A stretch of 40,507 bases of DNA from contig JACRDS010000009.1 of assembly GCA_016212825.1 (NCBI GenBank), positions 1-40,507 of the forward strand, given 5' to 3'. Of the stretch, positions 7,226-15,702 are shown piece after piece (the first letter of the stretch is position 1; the number at the start of each line of letters is the position of its first letter). The position numbers were made by a program, and so were the translations under genes. Source of the stretch: Elusimicrobiota bacterium. Lineage in GTDB: Bacteria; Elusimicrobiota; Elusimicrobia; UBA1565; UBA9628. The notes below the pieces were generated by a model. That model saw only the letters and a program-made list of their open reading frames with translations, was not told where the DNA came from and searched no databases.

Positions 7226-8359
7226 TCAGTTGAGCGCGGCGCGCGAGACCACGATCTTGCCCACCTCGGTGGTGCCGCCGGCCGAGATGCAGACCATGGC
7301 GTCGCGGAAGCAGCGCTGCACCGGGTAGTCCAGCATGGTGCCGCAGCCGCCGTGGATCTCCAGGGCCTTGCGGCTGGCGCGCAGGGCGGCCTCGGTGGTG
7401 TAGAGCTTGGCCATGGTCATGTGCGTGGCGCAGTCGCGGCCCCGGTCCTTGAGCCAGGAGGCGCGGTAGCAGACCAGCCGGGCCGTCTCCAGGTCGGTCA
7501 GGATGTCGGCCACGTTCCACTGGATGGCCTGCAGGGCGGCGATGGGCTTGCCGTAGAGAGTGCGGCTCTTGGAGAACTTCACGGCTTCGTCGAATGCCGC
7601 CTCCAGGATGCCCAAGGACACCGCGGCCATGCCCGGCCGGCCCACCTCGCCGATGGTCTTGAGCGCCACCTTCATGCCCTCGCCCTCGTCGGCGACCAGG
7701 GCCGATTCCGGCACGCGGCAGTTCTTGAAGAAGAACTCGCCGGTGTCCGCGCCGAGCAGGCCCATCTTGTGCTCCTCGCGGCCCAAAGAGAAGCCCTGGG
7801 CCCCTTTCTCTATGATGAAGGCGCTCAGGCCCCGCGAGCCCTCGCCGGTCTTGGCGATGATCAGGGGGGCGGCGCAGAGGTGGGCGTTGGTGATGTAGCA
7901 CTTGCTGCCGTTGAGCACGTAGCCGCCCCGGGCGCGCGCGGCCGTGCTGGCCATGCCCACGAGGTCGGACCCGCCCGTGGGCTCGGTCACCGCGCAAGTC
8001 CCCAGGAACTCGCCCCGGCACATCCGCGGCAAAAGCCGCTCCTTCTGGGCCTTGCTGCCCCAGTCGTTGACGGCCGCGGACTGCATGTGGTGCACCTGCA
8101 AAGAGATGCCCACGGCCGCCGAGACCTTGCTGACCTCGGCCACGGCCGCGGTGCGGGCCAGCCAGCCCAGCTCCGAGCCGCCGTAGCGGCGCGGCGTGAC
8201 CAGGCCCAGCAGGCCGACCTCGGCCAGCTGCTTGATGAGGGGCTTTGGGAACTTCCCGGAGCGCTCCATCTCCGGGACCAAAGGCGCCACGACTTGGCGC
8301 GCGAAGTCGCGCGCGGTGCGCTGCACGATCTTGACGGGGTTGGGGAAATCGAAGTCCAT
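7226..8359 (-). CDS. Acyl-CoA dehydrogenase-family flavoprotein lacking the usual catalytic Glu
   Basis: 377 residues, usual length. FAD and substrate-binding blocks are present: GTCAVTEPTGGSD, YVLNGSKCYITNA, KSRTLYGKPIAALQAIQ and the C-terminal KALEIHGGCGTMLDYPVQRCFRDA block. The short-chain enzyme motif YEGTSEI aligns without gaps to AGGTTEV here, placing G361 where the catalytic Glu normally sits. The alternative position on helix G, used by isovaleryl-CoA and long-chain dehydrogenases, also holds Gly (GEVGRPG). The base is therefore not at either standard site. It is the first gene of the minus-strand operon, followed after 14 nt by etfB, so it should pass electrons to the EtfB/EtfA-fusion pair. 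It may act on an unusual acyl-CoA using another acidic residue (inference). Confidence 0.88.
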   Translation of the reverse strand: MDFDFPNPVKIVQRTARDFARQVVAPLVPEMERSGKFPKPLIKQLAEVGLLGLVTPRRYGGSELGWLARTAAVAEVSKVSAAVGISLQVHHMQSAAVNDWGSKAQKERLLPRMCRGEFLGTCAVTEPTGGSDLVGMASTAARARGGYVLNGSKCYITNAHLCAAPLIIAKTGEGSRGLSAFIIEKGAQGFSLGREEHKMGLLGADTGEFFFKNCRVPESALVADEGEGMKVALKTIGEVGRPGMAAVSLGILEAAFDEAVKFSKSRTLYGKPIAALQAIQWNVADILTDLETARLVCYRASWLKDRGRDCATHMTMAKLYTTEAALRASRKALEIHGGCGTMLDYPVQRCFRDAMVCISAGGTTEVGKIVVSRAALN

Positions 8360-8364
8360 GGTGC

Positions 8365-8392
8365 TTCACTCTAATAAAATAATGGCTATAAT
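8365..8392 (+). promoter_or_regulatory. Promoter for the ptb-buk/beta-oxidation operon in a 43-bp divergent spacer
   Basis: TTCACT (8365-8370) and a perfect TATAAT (8387-8392) are spaced 16 nt apart inside an AT-rich spacer between two divergent operons. Initiation would fall near 8399, only a few nucleotides before the ATG at 8403, and no Shine-Dalgarno sequence is visible there, so the message may be nearly leaderless. The same spacer must also drive the minus-strand operon starting at 8359. Confidence 0.5.
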
Positions 8393-8402
8393 ACAAACTG
8401 CC

Positions 8403-10640
8403 ATGTTCCGCATAGAGGAGTCGTTCGTCAAGCACATCCTCTCCCTCCAGAAAGACCGCCCCACCGTCGTGTTCACCGAGCCGGACGACCCCCGCGTGCT
8501 CGAGGCCGTCTGCTATCTGGGGCGCTTCATCAAGCCGGTGCTCCTGGCCTCCGAGGAGTCCGTGCGCGCCTGGGCGGCGCAGAGCCTGTCCCACCTGGAG
8601 CCCACCCGCGTGGAGTTCGCCCTGTCGGAGTGCGCCTTCGTGGACATCCCCCGGCAGGCCGCCCTGGTCGAGGAGTTCGCGGCCGACTGCCTCAAGAACC
8701 GGCGCTGCGGCAGCGCGGCCGCGGACCTGGCGACGGCCAGGTCCGCGGTCTCGGAGCCGGGTCTCTTCGGCGTCTACGCCGCGCACCTGGGCCACGCGGA
8801 CATGGTGGTGGGCGGGGCCCGCCACGGCGCCAAGGACTTCTTCCGGCCCATGCTCGCGGTGCTCTCCAAGCGGGAGGTGGTCTGCGAGGCGGGCTTCTTC
8901 GTCCTGCCCGACGAGCACCCGGAATCGCTCTACCCCCACAACATCGTGGTCTTCGGCGACATCGGCGTCAACGCGACCATGAGCCCGCGCAAGCTGGCGG
9001 ACGTGGCCGTGGGCATCTGCGCGGTGGCGCGCGACCTCATCCCGGAGGAGGTCCTGCCCGAGATCCACGGCGCCATAGTCTCCTACTCGCACCGGGGCTC
9101 CGACGAGGGCCCCTCCCCGGACATGATCCGCCAGGCCATGGCCCTGATCCCCGGCCTGCTGGCCGAGCGCGTGCGCCTGGGCCGGCGCTACGCCGGCATC
9201 CGCATCGCGGGCGAGGTGAAGATCAGCGCGGCCGTCTCGCGGCGCTCCGCCGAGCTCTACGGCGGCGACGGCCTCGGCGGCGGAACCAACGTCATCATCT
9301 GCCCCAACCTGGAGACCGGCAACCTCCTCTACGACCTCTACTCCTCGCGCTACCCCACCGCCAAGAAGTTCCAGGTCATCTTCGGCGTGGGCTTCCGGGG
9401 CGTGGACCTGGCCATCGACTGCAGCCCGGAGGACGTGCGCCTGGCGGTCAAGGCCTCGGTGCTGCGCCTGCACCGCTACGGCCGCTGGACCCGCACCCCC
9501 CAGGACACCTTCTTCCGCCGCCACCGCGTCCTGGCCGTCAACCCGGGCTCCACCTCCACCAAGATCGCGGTCTATGAAGGAGAGGTGGAGACCTTCAGCC
9601 GCGAGCTGCAGCACACCCAGGCGGAACTGGCCCCCTTCGCCGGCCGCCGCATCGCCGAGCAGTACGCCATGCGCAAGGACTCCGTTCTGCGCGCCTTGGG
9701 CGAGGCCAAGCTCGGCCCCGGCGACATGGACGCCTTCTGCGGGCGCGGCGGACTGCTGCGCCCCATCCCGCACGGCACTTACCGGGTGGGCGAGGCCATG
9801 CTCGCCGAGCTGCGCGCGGGCCTGGGCGGGGAGCACGCCTCCAATCTGGGCGGCCTCATCGCCCACGACCTGGCCGCGCCCGCGGGCAAGCCCGCCTTCA
9901 TCGTGGACCCTGTGGTGGTCGACGAGACTCCCCCGCGGGTGAAGGTCACCGGCGTCAAGGCCATCCGCCGGCGAGTGATCAGCCACGCCCTCAACCAGAT
10001 CGCCTCGGCGCGGCGCTACGCGCAGGAGAACGAGACCTTCTACGAGCGCGTCAACGTGGTGGTCTGCCACCTGGGCGGCGGCATCTCCATCGGGGCCCAT
10101 TCCCAGGGCCGCTACATCGACGCCAACAACGGGCTCGACGGCGAGGGGCCCTTCAGCCCGGAGCGCTGCGGCTCTTTGCCCCAGGCGCAGTTCGCGGAGC
10201 TCTGCTTCTCGGGGCGCCTGACCCACGCGGAGGTCAAGAAGCTCATCAAGGGCGCGGGTGGGCTCATCGACCTGCTGGGCACCTCGGACCTGCGCGAGGT
10301 GGAGCGCCGCATCGCCGCCGGCGACGCGGAGGCCGCGGAGGTCTTCGACGCCATGGCCTACCAGATCGCCAAGGCCGCGGCCGCCTTGCTGCCGGCCTTC
10401 GACGGGCAGAAGCTCGACCGCGTCATCCTGACCGGCGGCATGGCGCGCTCCGCCATGCTGGTGGAGCGCCTCGCGGGCTACCTGGTCGGCCTGGGCTGCG
10501 GCGTCACCGTCTACCCCGGAGAGAACGAGATGGCGGCCCTGGCCAAGGGCGCCCTGCGCGTGCTCTACGGCCGGGAAGCCGCGCGCGAGTACACGTCCCC
10601 GGACCGGGCGTCGCTGGCGCCGCGGCCCGCAATCCCTTAG
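8403..10640 (+). CDS. Fused phosphate (iso)butyryltransferase - (iso)butyrate kinase
   Basis: 745 residues in one frame. Residues 1 to about 365 are a phosphate acetyl/butyryltransferase domain (acyl-CoA + Pi to acyl-phosphate): TVVFTEPDDPRVLEAV, ADMVVGGARHGAKDFFRP and the NVIICPNLETGNLLYDL block. Residues about 375-745 are a butyrate kinase (acyl-phosphate + ADP to acid + ATP): VLAVNPGSTSTK, GRGGLLRPIPHGTY, EHASNLGG, FIVDPVVVDE, HALNQIASAR, HLGGGISIGAH, NNGLDGEGPFSPER and the GENEMAALAKGALRVL end. These enzymes are normally separate adjacent genes. The start was chosen at the ATG giving FRIEESFVKHI, where the family homology begins. It leads the beta-oxidation operon, so it would harvest ATP from butyryl- or isobutyryl-CoA. 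Confidence 0.9.
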   Translation: MFRIEESFVKHILSLQKDRPTVVFTEPDDPRVLEAVCYLGRFIKPVLLASEESVRAWAAQSLSHLEPTRVEFALSECAFVDIPRQAALVEEFAADCLKNRRCGSAAADLATARSAVSEPGLFGVYAAHLGHADMVVGGARHGAKDFFRPMLAVLSKREVVCEAGFFVLPDEHPESLYPHNIVVFGDIGVNATMSPRKLADVAVGICAVARDLIPEEVLPEIHGAIVSYSHRGSDEGPSPDMIRQAMALIPGLLAERVRLGRRYAGIRIAGEVKISAAVSRRSAELYGGDGLGGGTNVIICPNLETGNLLYDLYSSRYPTAKKFQVIFGVGFRGVDLAIDCSPEDVRLAVKASVLRLHRYGRWTRTPQDTFFRRHRVLAVNPGSTSTKIAVYEGEVETFSRELQHTQAELAPFAGRRIAEQYAMRKDSVLRALGEAKLGPGDMDAFCGRGGLLRPIPHGTYRVGEAMLAELRAGLGGEHASNLGGLIAHDLAAPAGKPAFIVDPVVVDETPPRVKVTGVKAIRRRVISHALNQIASARRYAQENETFYERVNVVVCHLGGGISIGAHSQGRYIDANNGLDGEGPFSPERCGSLPQAQFAELCFSGRLTHAEVKKLIKGAGGLIDLLGTSDLREVERRIAAGDAEAAEVFDAMAYQIAKAAAALLPAFDGQKLDRVILTGGMARSAMLVERLAGYLVGLGCGVTVYPGENEMAALAKGALRVLYGREAAREYTSPDRASLAPRPAIP

Positions 10641-10663
10641 GATAGCTCATAGGAGGCTCAGGC

Positions 10664-11812
10664 ATGGACTTCGAGTTCACGGAAGAGCAGCGCATGGCCA
10701 TAGACGGGGCGCGCCGCTTCGCGCAGGAGAAGCTGGCTCCGGCGGTGGCCGAGCTCGACGAGAAGGGCGAGGTCAACCTCAAGGCCCTCAAGGAGCTGGG
10801 CGGGCTGGGCTACCTGGGGATGACCGTGGCCGAGGAGGACGGCGGCTCGGCCCTGGGCGCGGTGGCCTACGCCGGCTCCATGATCGAGTTCAGCAAGGTC
10901 GACGCGGGCTGCGCGGTGGCCGTGTCCGTGCAGAACTCCTTGGTCAACGACGCGGTCGCGCACTTCGGCACCCCGGCCCAGAGGAAGAGGTTCCTGCCCA
11001 AGCTCGCCTCCGGCGAGTGGATCGGCTGCTTCTCTTTGACCGAGGCCGGCGCGGGCAGCGACCCGGCTTCCATGCGAACCACGGCCAAGCGCCAGGACGG
11101 CGGGTTCGTACTCAACGGCACCAAGAACTTCACCACCAACGGCGGCATCGCGGACGCCATCATCGTCTTCACGCGCAGCGAGGCGCCGCCCGGCGGGAAA
11201 CCAGGCATCTCGGCCTTTTTGCTCACCAAGGACGCGCCGGGCTTCAAGGTCGGCAAGCACGAGAACAAGATGGGCATCCGCACCTCGAGCACGACCGAGA
11301 TGGTCTTCGAGGACTGCCGGCTCCCGGCCGACGCCCTGCTCGGCGAGGAGGGCAAGGGCCTCAAGGTCGCTTTGGCCACTTTGGACGGCGGCCGCATCGG
11401 CATCGCCTCCCAGGCCGTGGGCATCGCGGAGGGCGCCCTGGAGGAGGCCGTGCGCTACGCCAAGGAACGGGTCCAGTTCGGCAAGCCCATCGCGGAGCTG
11501 GAGGGCCTGCAGTTCATGCTCGCGGACATGGCGACCGAGGTCGAGGTGGCCAAGACCATGCTCTTCCGCGTGGCCTGGATGAAGGACGCGGGCAAGCCGC
11601 GTTTCACCAAGGAGGCGGCCATGCTCAAGCTCTACGCCTCTGAGATGGCGCACCGGGTCTGCCACAAGGCCGTGCAGGTCCACGGCGGCTACGGCTTCAT
11701 GAAGGAGTACAAGGTGGAGCGCCTCTACCGGGACCAGCGCATCACCGAGATCTACGAGGGCACCTCCGAGATCCAGCGCTACGTCATCGCGCGCAGCATC
11801 CTGGGGGCCTAG
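10664..11812 (+). CDS. bcd: Short-chain (butyryl-type) acyl-CoA dehydrogenase
   Basis: 382 residues. All acyl-CoA dehydrogenase blocks are present: GCFSLTEAGAGSD, FVLNGTKNFTTNG, GIRTSSTTEMVFEDC, KERVQFGKPIAELEGLQFMLADM, VQVHGGYGFMKEY and IYEGTSEIQR, with catalytic Glu at E365. It oxidises (or, with reverse flux, forms) butyryl-CoA/crotonyl-CoA using FAD and hands electrons to ETF. AGGAGG lies 8-9 nt before the ATG. The gene is 23 nt after ptb-buk and 2 nt before etfB. This and the crotonase-HADH-thiolase neighbours point to C4 substrates, although exact chain length is inference. It contrasts with the 7226-8359 paralogue, which lacks the catalytic Glu. Confidence 0.92.
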   Translation: MDFEFTEEQRMAIDGARRFAQEKLAPAVAELDEKGEVNLKALKELGGLGYLGMTVAEEDGGSALGAVAYAGSMIEFSKVDAGCAVAVSVQNSLVNDAVAHFGTPAQRKRFLPKLASGEWIGCFSLTEAGAGSDPASMRTTAKRQDGGFVLNGTKNFTTNGGIADAIIVFTRSEAPPGGKPGISAFLLTKDAPGFKVGKHENKMGIRTSSTTEMVFEDCRLPADALLGEEGKGLKVALATLDGGRIGIASQAVGIAEGALEEAVRYAKERVQFGKPIAELEGLQFMLADMATEVEVAKTMLFRVAWMKDAGKPRFTKEAAMLKLYASEMAHRVCHKAVQVHGGYGFMKEYKVERLYRDQRITEIYEGTSEIQRYVIARSILGA

Positions 11813-11814
11813 CC

Positions 11815-12594
11815 ATGGACATCGCGGTCATCCTGAGGCAGGTCCCGGACACCGAGGCCGCGGTCAAGCCTGACCCGGCGCGCCCCGGCGCCATCCTGGA
11901 GGGCGAGATCAAGTTCGTGCTCAACCCGTACGACGAGTACGCGGTGGAAGAGGCCCTGCGCATCACGGAGAAGCTGGGCGGCTCGGCCGTGGGCTTCTGT
12001 GTGGGCCCGGAGCGCTCGGAGACGGCCCTGCGCACGGCGCTGGCCATGGGCCTGGAGCGCGCGGTCTGGGTCTGCGAGCCGGCCGCCTGGCAGGCGGACG
12101 TGGTCACGCAGGCCCGCGTGCTCGCCGCGGCCATCAAGAGCGGGGGCTTCGCCCCTGCCCTGATACTCTGCGGCCGGGAGTTCATCGACACGCAGGAGGA
12201 CGCCATGGCCGCGGCCGTGGCCCAGGCCCTGGACATCCCGCACGTGCTGGGTGCGGCCAAGATCGAGCTTTCCGACGGCAAGGTCGTGGTGAGCCGGGAG
12301 GTGGAGGGCGCGACATTGGAGATCGAGGCCAAATTGCCCGCGGCCGTGTCCTGCTCCAAGGGCCTCAACGAGCCCCGCTATCCGACCCTCATCGCCATCA
12401 AGCGCTCCAAGAACAAGGAGATCAAGAAGGCGGCGTTGGCCGAACTCGGGGTGGACCCCGGCCCGGCCAAGAGCAAGGTGCTGGCGCTCAAGCTGCCGCC
12501 GCCGCGCGCCAAGGGCGTGCGCGCGGAGGGGGAGCCGGCCGCGGTCGCTTCCCAAAGCCTCGAATGGCTCGCCAACACGGCGAAGGTGATATGA
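11815..12594 (+). CDS. etfB: Electron transfer flavoprotein beta subunit
   Basis: 259 residues. ILRQVPDTEA (KQVPDT motif), the FVLNPYDEYAVEEALRI block and ILCGREFIDTQEDAMAAAVAQALDIP are typical EtfB elements. The LNEPRYPTLIAIKRSKNKEI segment is the highly conserved EtfB signature, including the recognition loop that docks to the acyl-CoA dehydrogenase. The gene begins 2 nt after the dehydrogenase stop and is followed immediately by etfA, so the three genes form a stoichiometric unit. It looks like a conventional ETF rather than the unusual one encoded at 6417-7211. Confidence 0.93.
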   Translation: MDIAVILRQVPDTEAAVKPDPARPGAILEGEIKFVLNPYDEYAVEEALRITEKLGGSAVGFCVGPERSETALRTALAMGLERAVWVCEPAAWQADVVTQARVLAAAIKSGGFAPALILCGREFIDTQEDAMAAAVAQALDIPHVLGAAKIELSDGKVVVSREVEGATLEIEAKLPAAVSCSKGLNEPRYPTLIAIKRSKNKEIKKAALAELGVDPGPAKSKVLALKLPPPRAKGVRAEGEPAAVASQSLEWLANTAKVI

Positions 12595-12595
12595 C

Positions 12596-13567
12596 ATGGC
12601 AGGCATCATAGTCTGGATAGAAACGGCCAACGGCGAGGTCCGCAAGGCCAGCCGGGAGGCCGCGGCAGTCGGCCTCAAGCTCGCGGAGAAATTCCAGGTC
12701 CCTCTGGCCGCGGTGGTCTGCGGCGCGGACGCGGCCTCGGCCGCCAAGCTGGGCCGGCTGGGCTTCGCGAAGGTGTTCAGCGCGGATGGAGACGCGCTGC
12801 GCGCGTACTCCAGCGAGGCCTTTTGCGGCGCGGTGGCCGAGGCGGGCAAGCGCCTGGGCGCAGACCTCTACGTCGTGTCCGCCACGGCCCTGGGCCGGGA
12901 CCTCTCCGCCCGCTTGGCTGCCCGGCTGGGCGCGGCGCTGGCCACGGATGTGACCGAGGTCCAGTGGGACAGCCCAGCTTTGACCGTGGTCCGGCCGGTC
13001 TATTCCAGCAAGCTTCTGGCCGTGACCGAGCTCTGCGCCCCGGTCAAGGTGCTGTCCCTGCGTCCCAACGTGTTCCCGGCCGAGGCGGAACGCGAGCAGA
13101 CCGCGGAAGTGGTCGCCATCACCCCGGAGGACCTGCGCATCCGCGCCCAGGTGCTCAAGGCCATCCAGGCCGCGCAGGGCGTCATGGACGTGACCGAGGC
13201 CGAGGTCATCGTGTCCGGCGGCCGCGGCGTGGGCGGGCCGGAGGGCTTCAAGCTTATCGAGGACCTGGCCAAGACCCTGCGCGGCGCCGTGGGCGCCTCG
13301 CGCGCGGCCGTGGACGCCGGCTGGATTCCCTACAAGCATCAGGTGGGGCAGACCGGCAAGGTGGTCTCGCCCGTGCTTTACATCGCCTGCGGCATATCCG
13401 GGGCCATCCAGCACTTCGCGGGCATGGGCTCCTCCAAGTTCATCATCGCCATCAACAAGGACAAGGACGCGCCCATCATGGAGAAGGCGGATTTCGCCAT
13501 GGTCGCGGACCTCTTCAAGGTCGTGCCCATCCTCAAGGAGGAGCTGGCCAAGGCCCTTAAAAAATGA
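12596..13567 (+). CDS. etfA: Electron transfer flavoprotein alpha subunit
   Basis: 323 residues, the normal length for a stand-alone EtfA. The FAD-binding C-terminal domain shows VSGGRGVGGPEGF, GAVGASRAAVDAGW, HQVGQTGKVVSPVLYIACGISGA and IAINKDKDAPIMEKADFAMVADL. The FAD here is the site that receives electrons from the dehydrogenase and passes them on, probably to the membrane FeS protein encoded at 27689. The gene starts 1 nt after etfB and its stop overlaps the crotonase start by 4 nt (ATGA). Comparing it with the first 330 residues of the 3958-6420 protein makes the extra domain in the latter obvious. Confidence 0.94.
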   Translation: MAGIIVWIETANGEVRKASREAAAVGLKLAEKFQVPLAAVVCGADAASAAKLGRLGFAKVFSADGDALRAYSSEAFCGAVAEAGKRLGADLYVVSATALGRDLSARLAARLGAALATDVTEVQWDSPALTVVRPVYSSKLLAVTELCAPVKVLSLRPNVFPAEAEREQTAEVVAITPEDLRIRAQVLKAIQAAQGVMDVTEAEVIVSGGRGVGGPEGFKLIEDLAKTLRGAVGASRAAVDAGWIPYKHQVGQTGKVVSPVLYIACGISGAIQHFAGMGSSKFIIAINKDKDAPIMEKADFAMVADLFKVVPILKEELAKALKK

Positions 13568-14346
13568 ACTACGAGATATTGAAGGTCGAGAAGCAGGACT
13601 CGGTCGCGGTCGTGACCGTCAGCCGCCCCAAGGCCATGAATGCGCTCAACACGCGCTTCTTCCAGGAGCTGGACGCCTTGCTGGCGGAGTTGACCCAGGA
13701 CAGCGGGCTGCGCGCGCTGGTCCTTACCGGCGAGGGCAAGGCCTTCGTGGCCGGCGCCGACATCGCGGAGATGGCGGACAAGGACTCCCGCGCCGGCTCC
13801 GAGTTCTCGCGCGCCGGGCAGCGCACCTTCCGGGCCGTCGAGGAGTTCCCGCTGCCCGTGATCGCCGCGGTCAACGGCTTCTGCCTGGGCGGCGGCTGCG
13901 AACTGGCCATGTCCTGCGACTTCCGCATCGCCAGCACCATGGCCAAGTTCGGCCAGCCGGAGGTGAACCTGGGCCTCACCCCGGGCTACGCCGGGACCCA
14001 GCGCCTGCCGCGGCTCGTCGGCGCGGGCCACGCCCTCTACCTCCTGCTCACCGGCGAGCTGGTCGGCGCGGAGGAGGCCCTGCGCCTGGGACTGGTCCAG
14101 AAGGTGGTGGCCCCCGAAGCTCTCATGCCCGAGGCTTTGGGCCTGGCCAGGAAGATCGCGGCCAAGGGGCCCAAGGCCGTGCGCCTGGTCAAGCGCCTGG
14201 TGCGCAAAGGCCTGCTCGGCTCGTTCGACGCGGGCTGCGCCATGGAATCAGAGGACTTCGGCTCCCTGTTCGGCAACGAGGGGGCCGAGGGCATGAAGGC
14301 TTTCCTGGAGAAGCGCGCGCCGGATTTCAAGGCCGCGGCAAGGTGA
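13564..14346 (+). CDS. Enoyl-CoA hydratase (crotonase family)
   Basis: 260 residues. The oxyanion-hole loops KAFVAGADIAEM and NGFCLGGGCELAMSCD and both catalytic glutamates are present: E113 (CEL) and E133 (GQPEVNLGL), the pair required for syn addition of water to a 2-enoyl-CoA. The PGYAGTQRLPRLVG block is also standard, with Ala replacing the usual second Gly. It probably converts crotonyl-CoA to 3-hydroxybutyryl-CoA in the pathway encoded by this operon. Its ATG overlaps the etfA stop by 4 nt and the next gene starts 3 nt after its stop. Confidence 0.92.
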   Translation: MNYEILKVEKQDSVAVVTVSRPKAMNALNTRFFQELDALLAELTQDSGLRALVLTGEGKAFVAGADIAEMADKDSRAGSEFSRAGQRTFRAVEEFPLPVIAAVNGFCLGGGCELAMSCDFRIASTMAKFGQPEVNLGLTPGYAGTQRLPRLVGAGHALYLLLTGELVGAEEALRLGLVQKVVAPEALMPEALGLARKIAAKGPKAVRLVKRLVRKGLLGSFDAGCAMESEDFGSLFGNEGAEGMKAFLEKRAPDFKAAAR

Positions 14347-14349
14347 GAC

Positions 14350-15702
14350 ATGGACTACGCTGAGAGGCTCGAGAACGCCGCGGTGCTGGGCGCCGCGGGC
14401 AAGATGGGCAGCGGCATCGTGCTGCTGCTGGCCCAAGAGCTGGCGGACCTGGCCCTCAAGCCGGAGAACCGCTCGCGCTGCTACGTGCTGCACGCGGTGG
14501 ACATCTCGGACCGGGCCTTGGCCGGGCTCCTGAAGTACCTGCGCGAGCAGGTGCGCAAGTCGGCGGAGAAGCGCATCGTGGCCCTGCGCCAGACCTACGC
14601 GGACCGGCCCGACCTGGTTGACAACGGCGACATCATCGAGGCCTACGTGGCCGACGCGCTCGCCGTGGTGCGGCCGGCCACGGTGCCGGCCGCCGCAGGG
14701 CAGGCCAACGTGGTCTTCGAGGCCGCCACCGAGGACCTGGAGCTCAAGCTCAAGCTGCTCAAGGCCGTGGCGGCGGAGAACCCCAAGCAGCCCTGGGTCT
14801 TCACCAACACCTCCTCCATCCCGATCTCCGAGCTCGATTCCAAGGCCGGGCTGGGCGGGCGCATCATGGGCTTCCATTTCTACAACCCTCCCGCGGTGCA
14901 GAAGCTCGTCGAGCTCATCCGGGGCAAGACCACCAAGCCGGAGCTGGCCGAGTTCGCCGAAGCCCTGTGCCAGAAGCTGCGCAAGACCGTGGTCCCGTCC
15001 CGGGACGTGGCCGGCTTCATCGGCAACGGGCACTTCATGCGCGACATGCTGCACGGAATCGCCGAGCTCGAAAGGCTCTCGAAAGAGATGCCCTTCGTCC
15101 AGGCCGTCTACTGCGTCAACCGGGTGAGCCAGGACTTCCTGGTCCGGCCCATGGGCATCTTCCAGTTGGTGGACTACGTGGGCCTCGACGTGTGCCAGTG
15201 CATCCTCAAGGTCATGGACCCGCGCCTGCCCGGCCAGGGGCTCAAGAGCGCGCTCCTGGAGCGCATGCTGGGCCTGGGTGCCAAGGGCGGGCAGAACCAC
15301 GACGGCTCGCAGAAGGACGGCTTCCTGCGGTATGAGAAAGGCCGCATGGCCGGGGTCTATGACCCGGAGGCCAAGCGCTACGTGCCGCTGGCGGAACTCC
15401 AGGCCGCCTGCGACGCCAAGCTCGGGCCTCTGCCCGAGCCGGCCTTGGCCTGGAAGACGGCCGCGCGCCTGCCCGACAAGGACAAGGCCCTGGCCGAGTT
15501 CTTCGGCAAGCTCGACAAGATGAGCTCTCTGGGCGCGGAGCTGGCCAAGCGCTACGGCAGCCGCTCGCATGAGATCGGGCTGGGCCTGGTCAAGGATGGG
15601 GTGGCCGCGAGCCCCGAGGACGTCAATAAGGTCCTGCTCACCGGATTCTTCCACGCCTATGGCCCGATCAACGACTACTTCAAGGCGAAGGTATCCCGAT
15701 GA
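14350..15702 (+). CDS. 3-hydroxyacyl-CoA dehydrogenase
   Basis: 450 residues, longer than the 280-residue single-domain butyryl-pathway enzyme. The Rossmann motif is AAVLGAAGKMGSGI (about 10-23). NTSSIPISELDSKAG and GFHFYNPPAVQKLVELI carry the catalytic His (about H176), and DVAGFIGNGHFMRDML starts the C-terminal helical domain. The extra length comes from an insertion after the first Rossmann helix (about 30-48) and an extended C-terminal part ending in LTGFFHAYGPINDYF, which resembles a second 6PGDH-like helical repeat. It oxidises 3-hydroxyacyl-CoA to 3-ketoacyl-CoA with NAD+. It is set between crotonase and thiolase, and its stop overlaps the thiolase start by 4 nt. Confidence 0.9.
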   Translation: MDYAERLENAAVLGAAGKMGSGIVLLLAQELADLALKPENRSRCYVLHAVDISDRALAGLLKYLREQVRKSAEKRIVALRQTYADRPDLVDNGDIIEAYVADALAVVRPATVPAAAGQANVVFEAATEDLELKLKLLKAVAAENPKQPWVFTNTSSIPISELDSKAGLGGRIMGFHFYNPPAVQKLVELIRGKTTKPELAEFAEALCQKLRKTVVPSRDVAGFIGNGHFMRDMLHGIAELERLSKEMPFVQAVYCVNRVSQDFLVRPMGIFQLVDYVGLDVCQCILKVMDPRLPGQGLKSALLERMLGLGAKGGQNHDGSQKDGFLRYEKGRMAGVYDPEAKRYVPLAELQAACDAKLGPLPEPALAWKTAARLPDKDKALAEFFGKLDKMSSLGAELAKRYGSRSHEIGLGLVKDGVAASPEDVNKVLLTGFFHAYGPINDYFKAKVSR

